Source: Planctomycetota bacterium (GTDB lineage Bacteria; Planctomycetota; Phycisphaerae; UBA1845). From it: a DNA stretch of 28,297 bases. The notes beneath the pieces are model-generated. The model saw only the letters and a list, made by a program, of their open reading frames with translations, did not search any database and had not been told where the DNA came from. This document shows positions 1 to 7,838 of the stretch, in pieces. A program made the translations under genes and the position numbers. Every line of letters starts with the position of its first letter. Position 1 is the first letter of the stretch. The stretch covers positions 1 to 28,297 of the forward strand of contig JAJRUK010000233.1 of the NCBI GenBank assembly GCA_024277835.1, given 5' to 3'.

Positions 1-1373
1 CGATCGAAGGGGGCGCGAAAGCGAACGTCTCCGAAGATCGGATGGTGGGGCACTATTGGTTGCGCGCACCTGAGCTTGCACCCAATGACGCGATTCGCAC
101 CGACATCAAGAGCGCGATCAACGCAATCAAGGCGTTCGCCTCAGGTGTTCATGAGGGTTCGATCAAACCGCAGCGGGGCGATGGGTTTTACGTCGCCCTT
201 GTCGTCGGAATTGGCGGTTCCGCGCTTGGGCCACAACTTCTCTCGGATGCGCTGGGTTCTCTCGATGACCAGATGATTCTTCGGTTTATCGACAACACGG
301 ACCCCGACGGAATCGATCGGATTCTCGGTGAGCTTGACGAATCGATCGCCGAGACTCTGACGCTTGTCGTTTCGAAGTCCGGCGGTACAAAAGAAACCCG
401 AAACGCGATGCTCGAAGTTGCTGAGGCGTACAAGCGGTCCGGGCTGGATTTTGCAAAGCACGCCGTCGCTGTCACCGCGAGCGACAGCACTCTACACAGG
501 CAAGCCACCGGCGAAAACTGGCTGGCGACGTTCCCCATGTGGGATTGGGTCGGCGGTCGTACGTCGGTTATGTCTTCTGTAGGTCTTTTACCTGCGGCGC
601 TGCAAGGGATTGATATAGATGCGTTTCTTGCTGGCGCGCGTGAGTGCGATGCGTTAACGCGGTCGCATGACACTCGCAAGAACCCTGCTTCGCTACTTGC
701 ACTGATGTGGTACTTCTCGGGCGACGGTTGCGGGTCGAAGGACATGGTTGTTCTCCCATACAAGGACCGGCTGTCTCTGTTTGCGCGATACTTGCAGCAG
801 CTTGTGATGGAGTCGGTGGGAAAGAAGGAGGATCGGACGGGGAAAGTTGTTCATCAAGGGCTGACCGTGTACGGCAACAAGGGTAGCACGGATCAGCACG
901 CATTCGTGCAGCAACTTCGCGATGGTCGGGATGATTTCTTCGTGACGTTTATCGATGTGTTGCAGGATCGTCAGAGCGATGCGATCGACGTGGAAAAAGG
1001 CCTCACGACGGGCGACTATCTGCACGGATTCCTTTACGGTATCCGCGACGCTCTTTGCGAAAGTGGTCGCGACACGATGACGATCACGCTTGATGGCATT
1101 GACGCGCGTTCGCTGGGCTGCCTGATCGCATTATTCGAGAGGGCGGTCGGACTGTATGCCGAGTTGATCAACGTGAATGCCTACGATCAACCAGGCGTCG
1201 AAGCGGGCAAGAAGGCGGCGACTGCGATTCTCGATATCAAAAAGAAGATGCGCGCCGTTCTGGAACAAGGCGCGGACGACGAGCCAACGCCCGAGGAAAT
1301 CGCCGAAAAGATCGGTCACCCCAATGACGTCGAGCTTGTTCACCACCTGATGAAGACGATCGCTCCGTCGTAA
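1..1373 (+). CDS. pgi: Glucose-6-phosphate isomerase, 5'-truncated by window edge
   Basis: Interconverts glucose 6-phosphate and fructose 6-phosphate in the cytoplasm (glycolysis and gluconeogenesis). The frame is already open at base 3, and the residues before the first in-window ATG (42) continue typical Pgi sequence (ANVSEDRMVGHYWLR), so the true start lies upstream and ATG 42 is not the start. Visible are a sugar-phosphate binding segment (VVSKSGGTKETRN, about 366-402), the first family signature (DWVGGRTSVMSSVG, about 543-584) and the second (NVNAYDQPGVEAGKK, about 1170-1214). About 456 residues are seen, with a normal C-terminus. It converges on the PQQ-like gene with only 15 nt between the two stops and no visible terminator. 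The aldolase gene elsewhere in the window acts two steps later in the same pathway. Confidence 0.96.
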   Translation, partial: IEGGAKANVSEDRMVGHYWLRAPELAPNDAIRTDIKSAINAIKAFASGVHEGSIKPQRGDGFYVALVVGIGGSALGPQLLSDALGSLDDQMILRFIDNTDPDGIDRILGELDESIAETLTLVVSKSGGTKETRNAMLEVAEAYKRSGLDFAKHAVAVTASDSTLHRQATGENWLATFPMWDWVGGRTSVMSSVGLLPAALQGIDIDAFLAGARECDALTRSHDTRKNPASLLALMWYFSGDGCGSKDMVVLPYKDRLSLFARYLQQLVMESVGKKEDRTGKVVHQGLTVYGNKGSTDQHAFVQQLRDGRDDFFVTFIDVLQDRQSDAIDVEKGLTTGDYLHGFLYGIRDALCESGRDTMTITLDGIDARSLGCLIALFERAVGLYAELINVNAYDQPGVEAGKKAATAILDIKKKMRAVLEQGADDEPTPEEIAEKIGHPNDVELVHHLMKTIAPS

Positions 1374-1388
1374 CGGTGGCGGATCGAT

Positions 1389-2585
1389 TTATTTGCTTAT
1401 ATCAAAGGCAACGATGCGCGTGAGGTTCCGTGCGTAGAGCTTCCCGTCGTTGATCACCGGTACTGACCAACATTTCCCGGTCAGAAGCTCAATCTTGGCG
1501 GTCGGTTTAAATTCTTTTTCGCTGACCGGGGCGACCTGGAGCTTGCCGCCTTGGGTCAGCAGGTACAAGTGTTGATCTGCAAGCACAAAGGTTCCGTGTT
1601 TGATCCGCGGAACGTTCCAGCGCCGCTGCCCGGTCATGAAGTCAACGCATTTGAGCGACTTTTGATCGCTTGTGTACAGGTTGCCTTCGTGCAGGATGCA
1701 CGATTGAAATTTATTCAGAAGCACCTTGCTCGACCACACCGGCTCCGCCGTCAGTTTGTCGCCGCTGGGTGTCAGGCGCATCACGCCAGCACCGGTTCGA
1801 TACCCGGAACTCAGGAACAGGTACCCATCGTGGAAGATCGGGCTTGACGCGTTGACCTCCCAGTCTGTCTTCCACTCTGTCCGCCACGCTTCTCGACCGG
1901 TCTTCGCCTCGACGATAATCGCAGCGTTGCCCATGAAACCGACGATGTATCGCTTCCCGTCGAGCGTGAAGGGGTAGGGCGTTGCATAGCCCACCGGGTC
2001 TTTGCCCGTTTGCCAGACCTTTTCACCGGTGTCTTTCTTAAACGCCACAAGCGATCCGCCACTGCCCCCGGCAGACGCAATGGCAAGGTTGCCCTCGATC
2101 AAAATCGAACCGCTGTACGCCCACATCGGTTTTGCGTTGAACTGCGCCGTCCAAAGACTGCGACCTGTCTTTGCGTCGGCGCAAAGCAGCCTTCCGTTTG
2201 CACCGAGGACATAAACACGTCCGTCATCAACCGTTGGTGTTGCGCGTGTCCCGTCTCCGAACTCGTTGCGGAACTCCTTTTCAAAGGCGTTTTCCCAGAC
2301 GACTGTTCCCTTGTTCGCATCGAGGCAGTAAAGAACCTGCTTCCCGTCTTTGAGTCCGCAAGTGTACAGGCGATCGCCGACGACGGAGAATGAGCTGAAC
2401 GCGGCCCCGACTTCACGCTCCCAGATCGGCCTGAGTGAGGTGTTCCACTGCGTCTTCAAGCCGGTCTCGTGGCTGATCCCGTCGTGGTTGGCACCGCGAA
2501 AGTTCGGCCAATCTGCAGAGCACGCTTGCGTGATGGCGAGCAGACCGATAACTGTCTTCGTTAGCACGGTTGGAAATGACGTCAT
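1389..2585 (-). CDS. Secreted PQQ-like beta-propeller protein
   Basis: A 398-residue exported protein of the PQQ-binding-like beta-propeller class (quinoprotein dehydrogenase-like fold). I chose the ATG at 2585 because AAAGGAGAT lies just upstream and a signal peptide follows directly (MTSFPTVLTKTVIGLLAI, then TQACSA as the likely cleavage site). An upstream start at 2708 would add 41 residues with no export signal. The mature part begins with DWPNFRGANHDGIS, an opening common in planctomycete propeller proteins. Blade repeats of the form (A/L)-D-A-x-T/K-G-x-x-x-W recur, for example CLDANKGTVVWE, CADAKTGRSLWT, AFKKDTGEKVWQ, IVEAKTGREAWR and CVDFMTGQRRWN. No cofactor ligands or catalytic residues could be assigned, so it may be a scaffold or binding protein. 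The fold and export are well supported, but the function is unknown. Confidence 0.85.
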   Translation of the reverse strand: MTSFPTVLTKTVIGLLAITQACSADWPNFRGANHDGISHETGLKTQWNTSLRPIWEREVGAAFSSFSVVGDRLYTCGLKDGKQVLYCLDANKGTVVWENAFEKEFRNEFGDGTRATPTVDDGRVYVLGANGRLLCADAKTGRSLWTAQFNAKPMWAYSGSILIEGNLAIASAGGSGGSLVAFKKDTGEKVWQTGKDPVGYATPYPFTLDGKRYIVGFMGNAAIIVEAKTGREAWRTEWKTDWEVNASSPIFHDGYLFLSSGYRTGAGVMRLTPSGDKLTAEPVWSSKVLLNKFQSCILHEGNLYTSDQKSLKCVDFMTGQRRWNVPRIKHGTFVLADQHLYLLTQGGKLQVAPVSEKEFKPTAKIELLTGKCWSVPVINDGKLYARNLTRIVAFDISK

Positions 2586-2822
2586 GGTGGATCTCCTTTT
2601 CTTGATCGCCCGGAATTTACGCGAACTGGCGGGGGCTGTAATGGTAGATGAACGTCCCGGGTGTGTACAGTCGTGTCCGGTAACAACACGCACCAGAGCG
2701 AATTCCACGCTTCAGTGATACCCGCTCGCGTATTTTCCGATAATCGAACTGAGTTGTGGCGGGGTTTAGCGACGGGCCACTCGCACGTGTTCCCGCATGC
2801 AACGATTTGGAGTGTCGGACCG

Positions 2823-3197
2823 ATGACTGCGAAAATTCTTCTCGTCGATGATGCCGGACTAGCGGTCGCGATGCACCGCCGTGCGCTCAAAGAATTCGGC
2901 CCTGAGTGCTTCATCGCACGCAATGGCGAGGAGGGGCTTGCCATGTACCGCGAGCACAAGCCCGACATCGTCATCTGCGACCTGCTGATGCCCAAGATGG
3001 ACGGGTATCAGTTCCTCGAACAACTCAAGACCATCGATCCCGATCATTGCACCATCATCGTGACCTCCGACATGCAAAACGAAACGAAGGGCCACGTCTT
3101 GAAGCTGGGTGCGAAAGCGATTCTGAACAAGCCATACCGACCGGAGCAACTCGCCGAGCTGGTCCGCAACCTTCTACCGCATACCGTAGAGGACTAA
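2823..3197 (+). CDS. Single-domain response regulator (CheY-like receiver)
   Basis: A 124-residue stand-alone receiver domain with no output domain. All key residues are present: acidic pair D9-D10 (ILLVDD), phospho-acceptor D53 (VICDLLMPKMDG), conserved T81 (IIVTSD) and K103 (LNKPY). I chose ATG 2823 because it starts directly before the first beta strand. The longer open frame back to 2661 adds sequence that does not look like protein. The next gene, a CheC-type phosphatase, starts 6 nt after this stop, so the two form a likely operon. The natural reading is a diffusible phospho-signal carrier, reset by the neighbouring phosphatase. No histidine kinase is nearby, so the phosphate donor is unknown. 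Confidence 0.9.
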   Translation: MTAKILLVDDAGLAVAMHRRALKEFGPECFIARNGEEGLAMYREHKPDIVICDLLMPKMDGYQFLEQLKTIDPDHCTIIVTSDMQNETKGHVLKLGAKAILNKPYRPEQLAELVRNLLPHTVED

Positions 3198-3203
3198 GCC
3201 AGA

Positions 3204-3815
3204 ATGTTGATGAACCCAGAGCAGCGGGCGGTTCTGTCGGAGATCATTGCCATTAGCGCGGGCAAGGCGACCGAGAGACTGCGCGACATTGCAACGCGAG
3301 AAACTCATTTAACCAAGCCAACGGTATCGGTCATGACGCCGAACCAGGCGAATGATGAAATCGCAACGGGCGCAGCCGGTTGGGGATGCTCCGTCAAGAT
3401 CGAATTCAAAGGCGCAATCAGCGGAACCGCAAGCGTTCTGTTCAACACCGACGAAGCATCGAACCTGGCAACGGAATTCGCTACGGCGTACGACCTGCCT
3501 GAATGCGACGAGGCAGATACCCTCACCGAGTTCGCCAACATCCTGCTCAACATCTATCTCGGTTCGCTCTCGAATGCTCTTGGAACCAACCTCACCTATC
3601 AGCCACCGGTGTTCGACAAAAACCTTCAGGCGGGATTATATCTGCCAGAGGGGGCACGGGGCGACGAGACCGTCATCCTCGGAATTTCAACGAGTCTGCT
3701 TCTGGAGAGTCAAGCCCTACAAGCGTCGCTCGTTGTTCTTCTGGGCGTTCCTTCGATTGTCTTGCTAAGTGCCGTTGCTGATCGCTGCGCGGTTGCCGGA
3801 ACGGTTCGGTCGTGA
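3204..3815 (+). CDS. CheC/CheX-family response-regulator phosphatase
   Basis: A 203-residue protein of the CheC/CheX/FliY phosphatase family. The family active-site pattern [DS]-x3-E-x2-N-x22-P is matched exactly once: D105, E109, N112 and P135, in the segment DTLTEFANI...TYQPP. The N-terminal segment where CheC carries its first copy (VLSEIIAISAGKA) keeps the E but lacks the N, so only one site looks active. Start ATG 3204 has GAGG about 10 nt upstream (3188-3194); an in-frame ATG at 3210 is a possible alternative. Located immediately after the receiver gene, so the probable job is dephosphorylating that receiver. No flagellar or chemotaxis genes are seen in the window. The family is well supported; the substrate is inferred. 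Confidence 0.8.
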   Translation: MLMNPEQRAVLSEIIAISAGKATERLRDIATRETHLTKPTVSVMTPNQANDEIATGAAGWGCSVKIEFKGAISGTASVLFNTDEASNLATEFATAYDLPECDEADTLTEFANILLNIYLGSLSNALGTNLTYQPPVFDKNLQAGLYLPEGARGDETVILGISTSLLLESQALQASLVVLLGVPSIVLLSAVADRCAVAGTVRS

Positions 3816-3839
3816 CGACCGCGGATTGATGGAAAGGTC

Positions 3840-5117
3840 TCACTCGACAGCACCCTCGCGACCGCTCGGAAGCGATTCGGTGTGCTCTCGCTGAAAAACA
3901 AACGGCGATTGCGTTAGCAGAAAAGGTCTATGTTGCGAAACGCTCACCAGAAGCGCAACCGCAAGAAAGTTGCATAGCAAACTGCTGCCGCCGTACGACA
4001 CGAAGGGCAGGGTCATCCCCGTAATTGGCAGCAATCCAACCGACATGCCCACGTTAATCACCGCCTGCGTCGAAATCAGCGTGACGACGCCTACCGCCAC
4101 CAGTCGTGCAAAAGGCTCCAGCGTGCCCGATGCGATTCGCACGCCTGCCAGCGCGATGGCCAAATAGCACGCCAGGACGATCAGGCAACCAATCAACCCC
4201 CACTGATGTCCGATCATTGCAAGAACGAAGTCGTTGTGGCGGTCTGGCAGGAGGTTGTTGGCGGCGTAGATTCCGTGACCCCAACCGTTCCCGATGATTC
4301 CGCCGCTGCCCAGTGCGTTTTTCGAATGAACCAGTTGATAACCCGAGCTACCAGCCCATTCGAGTGCCTGGCGCTTCGTAGCGACGGATGTATATGTTTC
4401 TGGATCCTGAACCACAGCGCGTCGCAAACTGTCGGATTGCAGCAGAACCGATGTTACGCGAAGTCGCTGATATTCATGGGCATGCTCCCAGGCGAATGGT
4501 GCAGCTCCGAGGCCGACGACCGCGATCAGCGCAAGATGCCAGACACGAGCACCGGCTGCGAAGAGCATTACAAAGAGCAGTGGCAGCAGGAGAAGCGCGG
4601 TCCCGAGGTCGGGTTCTAACAGGATGAGAACAAGCGGTACGATCGATACGGCGAATGGAACAAGAAGTCCCGAGAAGCGAACGTAATTCTTGCGATACCG
4701 AAGATACCACGCGAGTGAAAGGACGAACGCGACCTTTAGAAACTCAGACGGTTGAAACAAAAAACCCGGAAGCTTGATCCATCGATAGGCGCCGTTGCGA
4801 GGCGCAGTCAAACCCCCAAAGCTCGTATGAAACAACTTCGCGAACAGTAGAGGAACGAGTGCAATAATCGCAATCACGAACAGCACGTACGCAAAGCGCC
4901 CGACATTTTGATATCCCAGTCGAATCACGCACGTCGCGAGGATCAAGCTGACGAACACGCGGACCAATTGGCGCACGGCGTTTGCGGGTCCGTCGTGACC
5001 GGCGACATAGTGCGTATCCGTCACATAAATCGAACCAACGCCGACAAGCGTAAGAATCCCCACCGATACGGCGATCGTCCAGCCCGCGGGCGTCAGACTC
5101 AGCGAACCCGGTTTCAT
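3840..5117 (-). CDS. rodA: RodA-type SEDS peptidoglycan glycosyltransferase
   Basis: A 425-residue polytopic membrane protein of the RodA/FtsW/SpoVE (SEDS) family, which polymerises lipid II into glycan strands together with a class B PBP. Conserved elements are FQPSEFLK (E125, K128), the essential Asp of the extracytoplasmic loop in RHNDF (D296) and the C-terminal LPITGMTLPFVSYGGSS. The ATG at 5117 overlaps the mrdA stop as ATGA, so translation is probably coupled to PBP2, the expected partner. This pairing favours RodA over FtsW. Two oddities: roughly 30 extra residues lie in the large extracytoplasmic loop (about 222-257), and the usual E-E-x-G after HxDF reads H-Q-W-G (304-307). It is the last gene of the minus-strand block and converges on the CheC gene. 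Confidence 0.93.
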   Translation of the reverse strand: MKPGSLSLTPAGWTIAVSVGILTLVGVGSIYVTDTHYVAGHDGPANAVRQLVRVFVSLILATCVIRLGYQNVGRFAYVLFVIAIIALVPLLFAKLFHTSFGGLTAPRNGAYRWIKLPGFLFQPSEFLKVAFVLSLAWYLRYRKNYVRFSGLLVPFAVSIVPLVLILLEPDLGTALLLLPLLFVMLFAAGARVWHLALIAVVGLGAAPFAWEHAHEYQRLRVTSVLLQSDSLRRAVVQDPETYTSVATKRQALEWAGSSGYQLVHSKNALGSGGIIGNGWGHGIYAANNLLPDRHNDFVLAMIGHQWGLIGCLIVLACYLAIALAGVRIASGTLEPFARLVAVGVVTLISTQAVINVGMSVGLLPITGMTLPFVSYGGSSLLCNFLAVALLVSVSQHRPFLLTQSPFVFQREHTESLPSGREGAVE

Positions 5118-7303
5118 TGGGACGTGACCCCCGCCGAGGTTGGTTGCGCGCGCAGGCTTGGTCCAAACGTATCCAGCAGAACATCCGAGACGCTCTTTGC
5201 CAAGGGGCCACTCGTTTGACCGCCGCTGCCGCCGAACTCGACCAGAATCGAAAACGCGATCGTCGGTTCGATTGAAAAGTCAGGCGTTCCATCGGCCCGC
5301 ACTCGCTGAAGATAACCGCCAAGCCAGGCATGACTGTGCTTGCTGCCATGTTTCGGCGGACCGACGGGCCAGCGCTGGGCGACCTCGACGCGATCCAATG
5401 CAAACGTCGCTCCCGGATGCTCGCGCGAAAATCGTTCGATGGCAGGTTTTTTCGCGCCCGCCCGAACGATCGCGACATCTTCCGTACCGTCTGTCTTCGT
5501 GTACGGAAACTGATACGCGGTAGGCCAGGGGTCTGCCGTTGCGCTACCGGTCTTTCCGCAAAGCACATAACCGTCGCGTTCATAATGCGCGAAACGATAG
5601 GCGGTTCCCCTCGGATCGTTTGTGACGCCATAGATGCCCTTGCGGATCGCGGTCCACTGCTCCCGCGTCGCGGGCAGCGTCCATTCCGGCGTTGTCTCGC
5701 CGCCGCTGACGAGAGTGAGCGGTCGCCATCGTCCGCTCGCATACGTCGCAAAGACGTTGGCAACTTGCACTGGTGTTAGCGAGACCTCGCCTTGACCGAT
5801 CGCAAAGTGACGGGCCTTACCCGGCGTGACAGATATATTTCTGTTCGCCAAAAGCCAGCTCGCCGTCGGGTTGATCCCGTTGTTTTCCTCGCGCAGACCA
5901 ATTCCCGTCGGGCGGCCGATCCCGGCCATGTCGTACGTTACGCAGAGTCGATCGACCCCGACCTTTTGACCAAGGCGATACATTAAGATGTTGCAACTTC
6001 CCGTGAGGGCCGCGACAACGTCGATGTTTCCATGCGCTTTTCGCTGATTTGTACCCTGCAACTGCCAGCATCGCCACGCGTTGCGAACATTGTCAAACAT
6101 ATACCCCGTACAGACTTCGTGGGTATCGAGTGTGATCGCGCCGTTGATGAGTCCGGACAGGCACGCAAGAGGCTTGAGCGTGGACCCAGGCGCATACCGA
6201 GAAGAAACCGCCCGAAAGCGAAGCGGCAGACGATCCGTATCGTCGCGAAGCGTCGCATAGTCCTCGCGAAAGCGGGCAGGGTCGTATCCGGGATAAGAGA
6301 CGAGGGCTAAGACCTCTCGCGAGGCGACATCCAGCACAACAATCGCGCCGCCCGAAGCGTGTGGGTACGCTTGAACCGTTTCGCCCAGCAATTCGTAAAG
6401 ATGTCGCTGCAACTCCGCGTGAATCGTCAAGCGAGCCGGCGAGCCGTTTTGTGCTTCGACCTCCTCAATAATCCGACCATCGCGATCGCGCGTAAGCTGA
6501 CCTCGCCGCCCGCGAACTTGCCGCTCCGTCAGGTACTCCGCCCCCGTAATGCCCACCTGCTCACCGGCGACATACCTCGCAAACGGATTGTCCGCCTCGG
6601 GATCATTCTCGACCGTCTCCGCATCCACTCTGCCCAATCGACCCAGCACATGCGCAAACGCTTCGTTATTCGGAGCGATTCGGCGAACGGACGCCGGTTC
6701 AACATGAAGCCAGGGAAACCGATCCGCAAGCTCGCGCGCGCGAATCTGCTGCTCGTGCGTGAGGGCTGCGAGGATTGTGTGCGACCGCATCTCCTCGGCG
6801 ACGGGTGCGTCGAATCCTCTTCGCCGTGCGACAGCTTGCCGAACGCGCGTGACCTGTTGAAAAATGTCCACACCGCGCCGACGAAGCTCGTCCGGATGAA
6901 TCACGCGATGGACCGACGCAAAGGCCGCCATCTCCGCCCACATCCTGTCCAGCTCGTCAAGAAACGCGTCCGGACGCATCTCACGAGAATACCCGAGCGT
7001 ACGTCGCCATCGCTTGATCTCGCTTGTGACAAGCTCGGCCTTACCGCCTGCGTCGGCAGCAATGGTCTGAAAATCGAGCGTCAGATTCCAGCAGGCATGA
7101 TCAGAAACAAGCTCCTCACCGGTTCGGTCGAGGATAGCCCCGCGAACAAACGGTAGCGAAGTCGGCGATAAGACGATCGCTTGCTTGGCCCGCTTTGTGT
7201 AATACGAGCCTTCGAGAACCTGGATTTGAAACAATCGCCCGGAAAGGACGAGTATTGCTCCGCCGAAACAGTACATCAGGATGCGAAGACGATGATCAAA
7301 CAT
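5114..7303 (-). CDS. mrdA: Penicillin-binding protein 2 (elongation-specific transpeptidase)
   Basis: A class B PBP of 729 residues that cross-links peptidoglycan during lateral wall growth. It has a short cytoplasmic N-terminus, one membrane anchor (about residues 8-25), the PBP dimerisation region with RGAILDRTGEEL, then a transpeptidase domain with all three catalytic motifs: S374-T-L-K (APGSTLKP), S436-C-N (TGSCN) and K584-T-G (CGKTGSA). It is longer than E. coli PBP2 (633 residues); the extra length lies mostly in the pre-transpeptidase region. I chose ATG 7303, which overlaps the mreD stop by 8 nt. A further upstream start at 7354 would overlap mreD by 59 nt and puts charged residues before the anchor. 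Its stop overlaps the rodA start. The order mreD-mrdA-rodA is the classical elongasome arrangement. Confidence 0.95.
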   Translation of the reverse strand: MFDHRLRILMYCFGGAILVLSGRLFQIQVLEGSYYTKRAKQAIVLSPTSLPFVRGAILDRTGEELVSDHACWNLTLDFQTIAADAGGKAELVTSEIKRWRRTLGYSREMRPDAFLDELDRMWAEMAAFASVHRVIHPDELRRRGVDIFQQVTRVRQAVARRRGFDAPVAEEMRSHTILAALTHEQQIRARELADRFPWLHVEPASVRRIAPNNEAFAHVLGRLGRVDAETVENDPEADNPFARYVAGEQVGITGAEYLTERQVRGRRGQLTRDRDGRIIEEVEAQNGSPARLTIHAELQRHLYELLGETVQAYPHASGGAIVVLDVASREVLALVSYPGYDPARFREDYATLRDDTDRLPLRFRAVSSRYAPGSTLKPLACLSGLINGAITLDTHEVCTGYMFDNVRNAWRCWQLQGTNQRKAHGNIDVVAALTGSCNILMYRLGQKVGVDRLCVTYDMAGIGRPTGIGLREENNGINPTASWLLANRNISVTPGKARHFAIGQGEVSLTPVQVANVFATYASGRWRPLTLVSGGETTPEWTLPATREQWTAIRKGIYGVTNDPRGTAYRFAHYERDGYVLCGKTGSATADPWPTAYQFPYTKTDGTEDVAIVRAGAKKPAIERFSREHPGATFALDRVEVAQRWPVGPPKHGSKHSHAWLGGYLQRVRADGTPDFSIEPTIAFSILVEFGGSGGQTSGPLAKSVSDVLLDTFGPSLRAQPTSAGVTSQ

Positions 7304-7838
7304 AGCCGCGTCGAACCGTCCCCGACCGGCCCGCCAAACTTCGCGAGCGACCAAGACCCAGCGGGCGACCGATCGCCAGCATCATCCGATGTAGCAAGAC
7401 CGCCCACGTGGCAGTGTATAAGCTCGCCGGAATCGCTCCGAGTACGATCGTCATCAGGATGCCATCGTGCGAGCCGTATCGAACAGACGCATAGACCGCC
7501 CACATGCTTTGGATCAATATCGCGATGACCGCCGTTACGCCGAACTGCGTCGTAGCGTGTGAACGAAAAAGATATTCCCGAACCTCAAGCACCAAAACCG
7601 CGACCAGTGCGTAGGAAAAACCCAGAAAACCAAACTGCTCGATCGTCAGAAGGTCTGCCCCCAGCCCCACGACCCACGCCGCAAGAATCGTCTCACGCGG
7701 CGGTCCGTGTAGCGCGAGAAAAACCACGCCCACAAGCAAGAAGTCGGGCCGAACGCCGTGAATCGCAACGATCGGCGCAACCACCGACTGGCAAGTCAAA
7801 CCGACGGCGAGAATAAAAGCGTACAAGAACCAAATCAT
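7296..7838 (-). CDS. mreD: Rod shape-determining protein MreD
   Basis: A 180-residue, very hydrophobic protein with about five to six membrane segments, placed directly before mrdA and rodA as in classical mre operons. It matches MreD in size, hydrophobic pattern and features such as the first helix (FLYAFILAVGLTCQSVVAP), the RPDFLL segment and GLGADLLTIEQFGFLGFSYA. The ATG at 7838 overlaps the stop of the HEAT lipoprotein gene as ATGA; its own stop overlaps the mrdA start. MreD works with MreB and MreC to organise the elongation machinery at the inner membrane. Neither mreB nor mreC is in this window, so they must lie elsewhere if present. The C-terminus is basic and cytoplasmic (GRSRSLAGRSGTVRRG). 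Confidence 0.88.
   Translation of the reverse strand: MIWFLYAFILAVGLTCQSVVAPIVAIHGVRPDFLLVGVVFLALHGPPRETILAAWVVGLGADLLTIEQFGFLGFSYALVAVLVLEVREYLFRSHATTQFGVTAVIAILIQSMWAVYASVRYGSHDGILMTIVLGAIPASLYTATWAVLLHRMMLAIGRPLGLGRSRSLAGRSGTVRRGYV

Noticed and set aside
1374..1388. Possible terminator between pgi and the PQQ-like gene
   Set aside because: Only 15 nt separate the convergent stops and no inverted repeat is visible there.
4744..5763. Minus-strand open frame of 339 codons overlapping rodA and mrdA in another frame
   Set aside because: Alternate-frame shadow; Arg/Ser-rich with no domain, and it cuts across two clear genes.
6359..7156. Plus-strand open frame of 265 codons opposite mrdA
   Set aside because: It lies wholly within the PBP2 gene, which has all catalytic motifs; the antisense translation has no recognisable feature.
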